Shown piece after piece: positions 9,735-20,262 of a DNA stretch of 20,290 nucleotides. The position numbers and the translations under genes were made by a program. The DNA comes from Sphaeroforma arctica JP610 (Eukaryota; Opisthokonta; Ichthyosporea; Ichthyophonida), in contig NW_014040344.1 of NCBI RefSeq assembly GCF_001186125.1, positions 6,236-26,525 on the forward strand, written 5' to 3'. The notes under the pieces were generated by a model that saw only the letters and a program-made list of their open reading frames with translations, was not told the origin of the DNA and searched no databases. Within the stretch, counting starts at the first letter, position 1; each line of letters begins with the position of its first letter.

Positions 9735-10699
9735 ATTGCTAGACGGCAATGTAACTCTTCTTGTACCGATATTCGTATGTAAACGCTCGAAAGTAGTTAA
9801 AAGTAGTCAGATATAGTTGAATGTGATCAAATATATCTCAGCTTAAGGGCACTCGCGAATTAGAAAGCGTCCCATACAGGCCAGAAATTCTGTGAATTGT
9901 ACGGTGTTTGGGCAAGTGATGTAGTTATATACAGTGGGTGTTACACGTTTGTACATGTGTCTCATATGTGTATATATATATATCCTATAGCCCTGTGGTC
10001 CGTGGATCGACAGATGCAGGGTATCCATCAACAGTACATGTAAGATGCGAATCACTACACTACACACAAATCACAATGTATATTTATATCTATTTACTTA
10101 TTTCCTTTGCATACATATGTACTCAGTACTGCCATGACCCTCTACTACTACAGAGAGAGAGAAGAAAGCTAAGATAACATTGGTACTGCTACTACTGCAC
10201 CAATTTTTATTATTTAATTTTTTGGTTTGATTTCTGAAATTATTTTTTATCATTCTTGGTCCGGCCCGGCATCTACGACATACGAGTCTACCACCCAACG
10301 ACTACGGGTCCGGGAACAAAATATACAAATTAAAATTTTTCTGGAATTTTGGCGGGAGATGTATGCACTCGGACTTGCTGACGCTCTCTCTCTCTCTCTC
10401 TAGAGAGAGTAGTCGCAGAGAGAGCCAGGCAAATGACATAGAGAGCTGAGTGATGACTGTCTGACACAAAACATATATAAATAGTATGCGAATCATGTCT
10501 GTTGGACGGTTTGCAAATCTTCTACAATAACCATTCGAGCACATCATAGTGATAGAAGAGAATTGATTTATACACAGTAGTGAATAACTCAACATACTCT
10601 GTCCATATTCAAGAACTATATATACGCACAAGTTTATTCAAGTGTGTATACGCATGAGTCCATTCAAGTGGCTTCTCCAGAGTGGAACGCGTCACCAAG
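9735..10699. other. Intergenic region upstream of the armadillo-repeat gene
   Basis: AT-rich, with a TA run near 9968-9980 and an AGAGAGAG run near 10152. A CT run followed by GA (10384-10409) can fold on itself, and three imperfect ATTCAAG-containing units of about 30 bp span 10606-10672. TATATTT-like words on the minus strand near 9830 could serve as promoter elements. No convincing gene. Confidence 0.5.
10384..10409. repeat. CT microsatellite abutting AGAGAGAG
   Basis: Nine CT units (10384-10401) run straight into AGAGAGAG, giving a self-complementary microsatellite. Confidence 0.8.
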
Positions 10700-11105
10700 C
10701 TACTGCATAAAATATTCGTGAAGTTTGCACTGTGCTTTACTTTTTCTGAGCAATGCAGATATCGCTAACAGAACACCACATATAGTGAATAGACTATTTG
10801 CAATACTAGTCGCACCCGTTGAAAGTCGAATGGCGACGTGCTTGTACGAATGCCGCCAGCGTGGCATACTGACAGGTGCTCTGTGTGGAGGCTTTGCCAA
10901 CAAGAAGACTTGTATCCAACACGATACTCTTGTCTCCAAAGCAGATCGACCTTCCGGCCATACTCGCGGTTGCATCCCCCCAGATGTACATATGCGGCTC
11001 ATGTCTTGTATACCATTCGCTTATATCTCTATGGGCAATATGCAAATCGTTATCTCTACCGGGGCCGAGTACAATTCTTCTCACGTGGCCGTGGACATAT
11101 GTGAG
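10700..11105 (-). CDS. Possible small membrane-anchored protein, partial gene model
   Basis: A minus-strand frame open from 11108 down to 10804 reads like protein (motifs VLGPGRDNDLHIAHRDIS and HMYIWGDATAS). A donor GTATGC at 10869 and an acceptor CTAG ending at 10806 would remove 64 nt. They join it in phase to a last exon (10805-10700) that encodes a hydrophobic helix (IANSLFTICGVLLAISALL), a basic RKSK stop-transfer and the tail KLHEYFMQ. This suggests a single-pass membrane protein. The N-terminal end is unresolved, because no good acceptor or ATG is seen. The GRDND and later Ser positions vaguely recall an FHA fold, which I do not assert. Open frames also exist on the other strand here, so the call is weak. 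Confidence 0.35.
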
Positions 11106-11155
11106 CCATTAGCGTGACTGCATTGGCAGGTGCTCTGTTGTGCGTATTCATAGCC

Positions 11156-11487
11156 TCATGTAGTGCACTCAGGCATCCAATGCTCGGTTGCCAGACGGTA
11201 CATCATCCCTGAGAATACAATATACCAGGTATCCTCGTCAGCAGTGCAGAGGCAAGGCCGGGTTCTACCTGTCTGCATATCCCATACCGAGATACACCGT
11301 TTTATGACATAGCTGGCCCGTAAAGCACGTGATCTGAAAACGAATACTTTGCGCAGGGCTATCTCCTTCACACTACCGTAAAGAGCACATCTGTCGCGAT
11401 ATGCATAGCTAATACTTGGGACAATTGCGCCGTGGGACTTTGCACGGGCACAGTGATGTTTTGGCTCGCCTGCAAGGCTTGGGAAGA
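11156..11487 (-). other. ITFG1 3' flank with an open frame that looks protein-like
   Basis: Beyond the ITFG1 stop, one minus-strand frame stays open to a TGA at 11158-11156 and contains stretches such as KRCISVWDMQTGR that resemble a propeller strand. It could be an upstream exon of the possible membrane protein: a GTACCG donor near 11200 is phase-compatible with AG just before the RIVLG codons. It could equally be 3' UTR with a chance frame. Confidence 0.25.
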
Positions 11488-11547
11488 CTACATTGCGTTG
11501 AAGTTGAAGAGATGATCCGTTCTCCGTTTCTCCTGCTCGTCTTCCCA
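11488..11547 (-). CDS. ITFG1: ITFG1 terminal exon, cytoplasmic tail
   Basis: Acceptor TTTTTAACAG; 19 codons and TAG. Encodes WEDEQEKRRTDHLFNFNAM. The match to the conserved human ending (FHFDAM) proves the splice and places the stop at 11490-11488. Confidence 0.92.
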   Translation of the reverse strand, partial: WEDEQEKRRTDHLFNFNAM

Positions 11548-14500
11548 CTGTTAAAAATATATAAAAGGGGTAGGGACCATTGATCAGTCAGGAATATCTG
11601 TATGCTCTTCACGCAGTACTAGTCTATCACATACGTCTATGCGCTGTAGAGAAGTCGGTGACCACCAGGGATCAGGCGTGTGTCCCGAGATAAAGTGATA
11701 GATGAGAGTGATTCACAGAAGCCTACAAGTGTACCAAGCAAGCGAAGACTCCTTAAATACCAATTCCGTATCCCGCAGATATGCATATATACAGAAAGGA
11801 AGTACGAGTGCGAACACGAACAGATAGTAAGATATCACGAATGTATGTGTATGCATGGTTATTACACAAACGCACATGTATACATGTATATAACACAAAT
11901 ACACACTTTTATTCAGACATATGCCGTTTTGTTGTAGATGTATACGCCCACCACAGACAATTGTTGGGCACCATCACCCACGGCATTTTGCTTAACAGTA
12001 CGGTATTGCAGTACTTCAGATATATCGGCATGAGCTCCTCTACGTACCTTTTCCCGAAAATGCAGCAGAAGATACAATATCGTTAGCACGCAGCACCCCA
12101 CCACTAACGATAGACTGACCCATAAGACCACGTTATTTGGGACCAGGAAGAGCTTCATAGTCCAGCTGTGGAGGTAAGAGTAGGATGTCAACAACTAATT
12201 ATAGTACCAATTCGCTCAACAACCCCTTTCGAAAGTGAAGGTTGAAGTCAGTTAGCAACATATCTAGTTGGCATGGCTAATCAATATGTAGGTGGCATGC
12301 ATATGATTCTGTGCGAGCAGCCTAACATCGATGGATGTGCAGAGCGTGAACTCCGTGCGTTGCAGTACGATGACTAAAAGCCACAATCTACTGTATCAAA
12401 GAGTGAATGCAGACACACGCACACCAGCGGACACTTGATAGAAACAATAAAATGTGAGTTCTTGGAGTAGGTCTAAAAATAGATCACTCCATGACGCAAA
12501 CATACTCCACGGGTTGATCGGGTTGGTAAGGTGCAATCACCAGTTGAGAGTTCGGAAGCACTGCATTCCAAGTTTGGCTATTGATGACCCCGTTGCCCGT
12601 ATATGCAATGGCCGTGGTCAGGTCATCGATGTAGTTGGTGGTACGCCCTAGACCTATCACACTATAGCCTGTGTGGTAGAGGGAGGCGAAAGAAATGCAA
12701 TGCAATTGGTAAAGGAACTGCAGGGTGGACAGAACATCGAACGAAGCGGGATACCACAAGAACACCTTTGCAGCACATAAAAAAGCACACGGCCCTGATT
12801 ATACATAGATATATCTACATACGCAAAAGAGAGGTTACCCTTGTCACATTCACAAGCATGGAGGCATCGAAATACTCCCCAGAGCTTCGAATCCACACAG
12901 ATCATTGAATTCTGACACGTGCACGCAAATGCACAATTCCCCATCCACGGCGAGGTACTCTTAGACGTACACAATTGCAGATAATACTAAAATAAAATGG
13001 AGCTATACCCCGGAGTGTGCTTGTGGATGAACATAGACGCTGCAGTCAACCAAGACGTAAACTTAGACATATATGCACCCACCGGCACGGGCAGACTCAA
13101 ACATAGACATACATGGACGCAAACCACATAAATATATTCGGCACTAGGACATAACAAAATCAGGTTGAAGGGCCAGTTCGACAATCAGTTGGGCCACCGG
13201 CACTCAACCACTAATTCCCCAACGTAGTTTGACAAGAGTCCGCCCTCTGGCACAATATTTTCCTATTGCGTGATACACCACACAATAGGACTTGTACGAG
13301 CCTACCTTTGATGCTCACCCCGTAGACTTATACACACACCTGTCTGTAGCGATTGATAGCATGTCAGAGACTGCTGTGCGGCTATACGTGTCTGGTCTTG
13401 TCCGTAGATGTCAACGAACTGCAACCCAACAGCCGCCCCTATAGTGTTCACACCGTAGGGTAACGGGTCAGCGTTCATGTCAACTCCGTTTAACACGGTC
13501 ACCTGTGAGAAAAGTGCGGAGAGAGAATGTATATGATGTGAATTGTTCCGTTCGAACCTTCACGTAAAATATGCACATACGTTTAGACACAGAGGATACA
13601 AGCTTGCTTTCAAACTACGCGACATGTCCGCGCTCAGCCGTAGGTAGTTGGGCTTATCACGATCACAGTGGGACAATGACTGGGTGCTGGTTTCAACTGA
13701 TATAAACTTGCAATGCCACGTGACACAGAATCAACCAGTGCATCAAACACTGCACCACAGCTCGTGGTCTGGAACATACACGAACCTGCAAGAAGTGAAC
13801 CACAACCGTAAGCCAAACTGAGCTTTAGTAGTCACGGCAAACCTTAGCCTGTGAATAGGCAATACCACACCCACGCAGTTTGACAAGAAAAGGTTACCCA
13901 GCTTCCCAATGTCCTCATATTCACATACAACACACCCAATCACTTAAATAAAGCTCAAAAACGTGAAGTGGACTACGCCTTAGAAGTGGACTATGCCTTA
14001 GTGCGCATATCACAAGACGTAAGCACTTGAAACAACCCACCCAGCCTGACGGCAAACACACCGCCCCCCGTTGATCAGTTTAATGTATGTATCCGAGGTG
14101 AGTCGTTGCCAGTAACCTTGAACGCAATCACAAATGCCAAGAAGACGCGAATTGTGGACCAATCTTTGCTTCACCATGCGTATTGAAGATGTCACCTTGT
14201 ATAATACTTACAGACATAACGAGCAACATATTGCTGACGGCCGTCGGTGCAGTATCTGTACGAAAAGTCTCTCCTGAACCAGATATAACACACCCACCCA
14301 ACGGACCAAATGTAAAAAATCGGTATCAAAGCCCATCCGACGCATAAAAACAGTACCACTCAACCACCGAAACAAATGCTTCAGCAAACGTGATATAAGT
14401 GGTTTCGAGGACAAATTGGCGATACAACTCACCTTGACGAAGAACGCATCATTGACCAGACTTTGCTTTAGAATCCGTGGTATGACTGTCCCTGTGGTGC

Positions 14501-17500
14501 TCTGCGCAATCACCACCAGGTCCAAAATGATGTTCTCCTCATAGTCAAAGAATGCCCCAACAATGGGATCAGTAACATCACTCACGACAGGCTCGATCAC
14601 CTGGTGAACATGAATTTATAATATATTAGGGATCTTCTCAGAATGTATAATTGCATAGAATTAATGCACAATAGGCAATGGAAGGCCAGCGAGAGGATCA
14701 GTCTGGGGAGGGCGTGGTTGATAGTACGTATCCGCAGTTCAAACCGGTTACCACGACATATTGTTTCGCTGAGTGACCTAATTAAATAACGAACTTTAAA
14801 GTTTAGAAAGCTTTTTAACCCGGCAACATTCCTTGCCACACCTAGACATATATAAAGCAACCCTATATAGTAAGCTACCTTAAAAATCAAGGCAATCAAA
14901 CACAACATACCATGGTAGTTTCTTCAAGAGAATGTGCAGATAAAAACTAATTCTGACGACAGTTGTACCAAATTCAAGAAGAATGCGCCGATATTCGATG
15001 TTGATACTACTATATTTCACCTTTCCGCGTACAACCTCACGTATAAATAGTCATTCTGATACGTCAAAAAACTCCTAAAAAAGCACAATGGGAGAAGCTA
15101 CACCAGAAGCACTCCATGACAAAATCCCACCAGAGAATGCCACTAGACACCATCAACACAAGCGCGGTATCATACCGGCAGAAATCCTCGTCGATCGCAA
15201 ACATTCATCGTGTTTTGATTGATGCCAGGTATATCCTCACAGTCTTGGTTCATGAAAAGCACCAATGATTTCTTCCCGGACGCCGAGACTATGGCTACCC
15301 CCACCGCATCGGGAAATCCATCGAAGTCGAGACAACCTGCCCAAAAACCGGAATTCAGACATGTAATATAGGCGAGCATTAAAACGCTGCATATGTATGT
15401 CGACAGCACCATAGCTTTCTCCATGCCCTCTTGGGTCCGTGGTTCTGTACTAGACGACACAAGACTATACAAAGCGACGTATAGCAGAGGCAAAAGTAGC
15501 TCAGACCGACAGGGAGGCAAACAAGTGTGACAACCAGTGCGCAATAATATCGGATTCAACACTCCTGGCGTGCCCTGTGCTTGGCCACCCGGTGCATTGA
15601 CAGCGCTAGGCCGACCCTTTGTCGAGAAGACCAGAGGACGACTACATCCACGAACACCACGGCGTCTACTGTATAGCATCAGCAGAGCAACCAGAGCAAA
15701 GTGTATCTGGGTTGGAGACAAAAAGGTCAGGAACACCCCAAACAATGCATTCATTTACCTGTGCGGAGCGCAATCGGCGGCGAATTGGTATCTCCAGGTT
15801 TATACGGAACGAAGTTAACGTCAGCCAGCACCTGCAGAGTGTAGCGTTTGCCGAAGCCCCAGTTAGACGCCGCCTGGCACCTGGAGTCTCGATCGATGGT
15901 GGCTGAGTATGTGAGTCAAGAAGACAATGCGTAAGTTTGAAACCAGTGTATGAGTGTGAAGCCTAGACGCACAGGCTACGACCACGGATGTGGGTTCTCC
16001 ACCAGCTAAGTGACGCAGATTCCCACTTTCGAATCTGCCTGCTGCGTCAAACAATATGGAGTCAAATTCCGATAGTGCCGTTATGTGGGAGCTATATTAG
16101 TATGTACGAGGCATAATGAAGGCTAATAAGACAAACCATCACGCAAAACCATAGAAGAAGAAAATAGTGATTAACAGCTCTTCCTGAATTATGATATTTC
16201 GAAGTACCGATCCACATGAGTTGCTGTGGCCAGTACAATACGTCTCATAATAACAGCTTTGTGAGGTCCGAGTAGATCCTGGTAGTGGGCCATGCCATAA
16301 CATATATCTGTGTCAAGGATGAAGCCTATGTTGATCGTGAGACTACACGCAAACTACTGTTACGTCTCATTAATTCTCTAGTTTAGCTAGGCGCTTGAGT
16401 GCGCACCTTGGCGCGACGAATTCAACCCATCGCGAGCGATAGAGCGCTGGAGATGCAAGCAAAGCTCCACTGCAACAGCTCGACAAGAGATGTATCTCGT
16501 CCATATACTGAACATAGAGTTAATACCACTTAGATATATTGAGCCAAATAACATCTCAGGGGGTACGACCACCGCCCAAGTGTAAAGAAACACATACCGG
16601 AGTTGTACAGGATAAGGACCTGTGAAGTAGTGCAGACGCTGTCGGAAACAGTGCACACCGGTACTACTATGTCCATGGCTCCATCCGAATCTAATGGGTA
16701 CAGTGAGAATCGCCGCGGAAGAAAGAAAACGACACATGAGGAGTAGAAGTGCAAACCTCGTCTCAATTTCGACGTGAGCAAAAGTCCGAGCATAATGCAC
16801 ACGGAAACTGTGAAGCCATGTTTATAGCGGCACACACACACCTATGTCGTCGAAGGAGAGCTGCCCTAGATTGGTGTACAAAACACCCACCGGCAACTTG
16901 AGCAGCGTCCGCGTTGCGCTGCTTATTCCTTCCCCTGGGATATTGAGCCAGAACTCGATTCCCTCCTTAGTGGTTACTACAAGATCTGTTGAGCATTGAG
17001 CGGAGCACAGACTAATAAGGGGCAGACTGATAATGAATTGGCGAAATAAGATTGCATACCGGATAATAGTATGTGGTGGGGTCGTCAGAGTACTCGTAAT
17101 GAAAACCAACGATGCTTTGTCGCTTGCGCAAACATGTCTAATATGTGAAGCTACAACTGATAGAATGGTTTGGTTGTATATGGTGTCCCACAACTGCCTG
17201 TATTTATACACATATGTATGTAGTACATCATACACACAGATAAATAGACAGAACCTATTAACATGATGTCAAAATAATATATGATGTGTATAGTGTTAAC
17301 CTAGAAGAACACACCCACAGGTGCAGAGAACCAATATTCAACAAAACAGCGGCAGTGGATATACTTCACCGGCTTGCATGCAAAAATAGCCATACATACC
17401 TGCCAGACAGTCACCGTTCAAATCCACGAAGGCATTGGAGTGTGGGACACTAATGGCAGGCAGAGCTTCTGTTGTGGTGGCATTGACTTCCGATTGCGAT

Positions 17501-20191
17501 GAGAAAACATACGTAGGCTCGCTGACCAGTGAATCCGGATCCGACGACTTATACAGCAAGACTCCACGGCCATTGGTGGGAGACTGATATACAGCACAGC
17601 GATAGCATATGAAATGCCGTGCGGGTGAAAGATGTGTGGGTATCGTATCTGTAATGCCCGCACACGTGTGTTTAGAGCTATGTGTGCCATTATAAAACCC
17701 GATGTGGGTATGGCTTCAGAGGTGTAATTTCGGGTGTGGTTGTGAGCTGGAATGGCTGAGTGGGTCTGGGCACGAATGTGAATATGGGCAGATATGCCTC
17801 ACTAAACAAGCGCAAAGGTGTGGTTGTTGGCTGGAGTGATTGAGTAGATACGGATAACTGTGTAGTAGTCGGTAGGTATGGTAGAGTGGACTGGGCAAGA
17901 ATGTGGATATAGGTAGATATACGTGACTTAAAAAGTGCGAAGGTGTGGTTGTTGGCTGGAGTGATTGAGTAGATACGGATAACTGTGTAGTAGTCGGTAG
18001 GTATGGTTGAGTGGACTGGGCAAGAATATGAATATGGGCAGATATGCCTGACTAAACATGCGCGAAGGTGTGGTTGTTGGCTGGAGTGGTTGAGCGGATA
18101 CAGATAACTGTGTAGTAATCGGCAGGTATAGTTGAGAGGACTGGGCAAGAATGTGGATATGGGCAGATATGCCTGACTAAAAGAGTGCGAAGGTGTGGTT
18201 GTTGGCTGGAGTGATTGAGTAGATACGGATAACTGTGTAGTAGTCGGTAGGTATGGTTGAGTGGACTGGGCAAGAATGTGAATATAGGCAGATATGCCTG
18301 ACTAAACATGTGCGAAGGTGTGGTTGTTGGCTGGAGTGGTTGAGTGGATACAGATAACTGTGTAGTAGTCGGCAGGTATAGTTGAGTGGACTGAGGTAAG
18401 GTGTCGAATTGGATGTGGGACTGGTGGTATAAGTGGGTGTCTCGGACTTCGATACCGCAGGCGTTGAGTTGTGTGTGAGATATGGTGGAAAATTTTGCCT
18501 TGTAAGTATATAGAGGCATGGCTAAGATGTGCTACATTTCTTAAAACCGTACATATATCATGAGACTTTTATAAAAATACATTTCACTGATAACCCGGTA
18601 CTTGAAATGGGAAACGCAATGCACAACAAGAAATCGATGCAAGACGTAAATTTTGAGCACATATATTTACGAACTGCAAAAGGTACTAACCCTGAATAGC
18701 CTTGAGGGTAGGGTGTCGCACATACAGCTACAAGCATACGTTGATTTTGACGTCGATACACTGCAATGCGCACACCTCATCACGTTGTGATACTGTACAA
18801 TACAGGGCCGAGTCTTACTTCAGTACACAGGTTTGCACCTAGGATGTTTGCCAACTAAATGACGCTGCACTATCAATTGCTTTGAACTGCTGCAAGCCAT
18901 ACGCAACGAGCATTCGAAGAAACACTCTCATCAAAGTCATGTATCACTCCAGCATTCATAGTCCTTGACCAGTGATGCCTGGCGGATAGAGGCTTTTTAC
19001 CTGCACAAGAAAATCGTTGAAACCATCTCCGTTGTAATCCAGCACAGCAGGCTGGCCGCTGATGTCTGTGCCGTTTGTGTCGACGACGGATGAGTTGCTG
19101 AACCCATTGGCATCTGCACTACCCAGACACAGCCATATCGCAGTGGTATCTGCCTCGGTGTATGTGACCACTACATCCAATCGACCTACATGGTACGATG
19201 TGGTTGATACGTGCGAGCGACATTGCTTTAGTGGTGGGCATATCTGGTCATAGTGTTAGTATGTTGAATGGATATCTGACAACGATTGTGTGTGCCGCGG
19301 TGTGCAGATGAAGGCGTCATATCGCACTCTCGATTATGGTACGACCCAAGACAGCACGTACGGACAGATAACGGGTCTTGGTTTGAGCTGTATCTCCTAC
19401 TATCGAATGCTTGCGTATCCGAATCGAGTAGATGCACCCTCCTTCGTAATGGACTACGGATCCAATCCGTCTAAATTGCCTGGCGAATACGACTGTCTTT
19501 ATACATTGATCTGATTAAATCAACGGCAGTCGAGCATATACTCACAAGCAAATGGTGTGTACGTCCCTGCTAGATTTGTCAAGAAAGGTCTCTCAACGTA
19601 TACGTACATACAACGCAAAGAATTCGTCCGCCAAACACATCTTTATAACAAGTTACCTGCACACTAATACTAAAACGGCTGCCCTCATTGTGATAGAAGC
19701 TGATACAGGCCAGATGTGCAAATAGCTCCTTTGACACACAATTATATCTAATTTAGGACTAGTTTATGACATAGAGCGCACACCGACAAAATCCCATCCA
19801 ATAAGACATCTGTGTTCAAAAAAATTGTATAACAATTTATCCGATGTAGCAAAATACACGCCACTAGAAACGAAAGCTGAAGCCTATAGTAAATACACAG
19901 GGATATACGAAACAATGGGCTCACAGGTTTCATCAAGGTGAATTATTCAGATTGTGCAACTACATTGATTAGAAGGCATACCATCGTTGTTCATATCCGT
20001 AGCCACGACATTATGTATGATGGGAGTTGCACTACCCCCTGATCCGGCAACGGTGCAATTGATGGTTTCCGAAACCTCAAAGGTCTCGCCTGAATCACCA
20101 TCAGAAAAAGCAACAGAAACTACGTTCCCGTTCACGAAGAACAGATCCGTGTGTCTATCGGCATTCAAATCTCCGAATGCAACGGTTATGC
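11488..20191 (-). CDS. ITFG1: ITFG1 / TIP / linkin orthologue, FG-GAP repeat type I membrane protein; 12 exons, first exon outside the window
   Basis: Single-pass membrane glycoprotein of the T-cell immunomodulatory protein family. The nematode member (linkin) supports cell adhesion during collective migration, and the family has an extracellular FG-GAP beta-propeller. Exons on the minus strand: 20191-19982, 19185-19001, 17583-17400, 16985-16842, 16690-16598, 15902-15759, 15336-15176, 14600-14433, 13502-13340, 12668-12506, 12165-12048 and 11547-11488. All junctions are GT-AG and phases match throughout, giving 596 residues; the human protein is about 612 with its signal peptide, which here is off the right edge. 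FG-GAP-like loops: FGDLNADRHTD, DMNNDGRLD, DYNGDGFND, DLNGDCLAD, DIDSDGAMD, DFDGFPD. The C-terminal half carries family motifs DAFFVK, GYSVIGLGRTTNYIDDL and WNAVLPNSQLVIAPY, then WTMKLFLVPNNVVLW, a transmembrane helix, and the tail EKRRTDHLFNFNAM, close to the human EKRQEAHRFHFDAM. Several N-glycosylation sequons lie in the ectodomain. No break is seen, so the gene looks functional. Confidence 0.93.
12048..12165 (-). CDS. ITFG1: ITFG1 exon, transmembrane helix
   Basis: Acceptor CCTCCACAG, donor AAAG/GTACGT; enters phase 2, leaves phase 0. Encodes WTMKLFLVPNNVVLW, then about 22 hydrophobic residues and HFREK. Confidence 0.92.
12506..12668 (-). CDS. ITFG1: ITFG1 exon, conserved juxtamembrane ectodomain
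   Basis: Acceptor ACCACACAG, donor GGA/GTATGT; enters phase 1, leaves phase 2. Encodes GYSVIGLGRTTNYIDDL and WNAVLPNSQLVIAPY, diagnostic of the family. Confidence 0.93.
13340..13502 (-). CDS. ITFG1: ITFG1 exon
   Basis: Acceptor TTCTCACAG, donor ACAG/GTGTGT; enters phase 0, leaves phase 1. Encodes VTVLNGVDMNADPLPYGVN onward to CYQSLQT. Confidence 0.9.
13965..14000. repeat. 18-bp tandem duplication in an ITFG1 intron
   Basis: Two adjacent copies of GAAGTGGACTAYGCCTTA differ at one base, so the duplication is recent. It lies inside the 930-nt intron between 14433 and 13502. Confidence 0.85.
14433..14600 (-). CDS. ITFG1: ITFG1 exon
   Basis: Acceptor GTTCACCAG, donor CAAG/GTGAGT; 56 whole codons, phase 0. 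Encodes FFDYEENIILDLVVIAQ and NDAFFVK, very close to the animal proteins. Confidence 0.93.
15176..15336 (-). CDS. ITFG1: ITFG1 exon
   Basis: Acceptor TTGGGCAG, donor GCCG/GTATGA; enters phase 1, leaves phase 0. Encodes CLDFDGFPDAVGVAIVS, equivalent to the human DYNMDGYPDALVILK. Confidence 0.9.
15759..15902 (-). CDS. ITFG1: ITFG1 exon
   Basis: Acceptor ATACTCAG, donor ACAG/GTAAAT; phase 1 at both ends. Encodes NWGFGKRYTLQVLADV and SPPIALRT, matching the family's LWGF...IPITL segment. It has no long open frame of its own. Confidence 0.85.
16598..16690 (-). CDS. ITFG1: ITFG1 short exon
   Basis: Acceptor CCCATTAG, donor TCCG/GTATGT; 93 nt, phase 1 at both ends. Encodes DSDGAMDIVVPVC and a cysteine pair as in the family. 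Confidence 0.88.
16842..16985 (-). CDS. ITFG1: ITFG1 exon
   Basis: Acceptor CTCAACAG, donor ATAG/GTGTGT; phase 1 at both ends. Completes the CLAD-LVVTT loop and ends inside the next one (SFDDI). Confidence 0.88.
17400..17583 (-). CDS. ITFG1: ITFG1 exon
   Basis: Acceptor TATATCAG, donor GCAG/GTATGT; enters phase 0, leaves phase 1. Encodes SPTNGRGVLLYKSSD through FVDLNGDCLA, with one NAT sequon. Confidence 0.88.
17732..18394. repeat. 125-bp minisatellite in the largest ITFG1 intron
   Basis: Unit starts (AAGGTGTGGTTGTTGGCTGG) fall at 17815, 17940, 18065, 18190 and 18315, exactly 125 bp apart. A shortened unit of about 83 bp precedes them (17732-17814), and the last unit stops near 18394. The array lies in the 1417-nt intron 19000-17584. 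Since 125 is not a multiple of three, reading frames through it change register every unit and are not genes. Confidence 0.95.
19001..19185 (-). CDS. ITFG1: ITFG1 exon
   Basis: Acceptor CATGTAG, donor GCAG/GTAAAA; enters phase 1, leaves phase 0. Completes DMNNDG-RLDVVVTY and encodes LDYNGDGFNDFLVQ, with NSS and NGT sequons. Confidence 0.9.
19982..20191 (-). CDS. ITFG1: ITFG1 exon with first FG-GAP repeats
   Basis: Acceptor TTTGTATAG, donor GATG/GTATGC; enters and leaves in phase 1. Encodes VAFGDLNADRHTDLFF and the start of the loop DMNNDG. The missing signal-peptide exon must lie beyond 20290. Confidence 0.9.
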
Positions 20192-20262
20192 CTATACAAA
20201 TGAAAAATAATTGCCAGTTATGCAATCGAGTGACAAAGACACTTTCACGGCTCGGCATGAAA

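Noticed and set aside
10302-10631. Minus-strand 109-codon frame
   Set aside because: It runs through a CT/GA microsatellite (giving Glu-Arg repeats) and has no other protein character.
11680-11937. Plus-strand frame beginning DKVIDESDSQKPTS
   Set aside because: It lies in the ITFG1 intron 12047-11548, starts at a non-ATG codon and degrades into AT-rich codons; no supporting splice or promoter signals.
13634-13816. Minus-strand 60-codon frame as an extra ITFG1 exon
   Set aside because: The exons on either side (14433 and 13502) join in phase 0 and match the family with no gap to fill.
17732-18394. CRISPR-like array
   Set aside because: Whole 125-bp units repeat with no unique spacers, and the context is a eukaryotic intron.
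17690-18519. Long open frames across the minisatellite (Pro/Thr/Ser/Tyr-rich repeats on the minus strand)
   Set aside because: The 125-bp unit shifts frame each copy, the array lies inside an ITFG1 intron, and the flanking exons join in phase without it.
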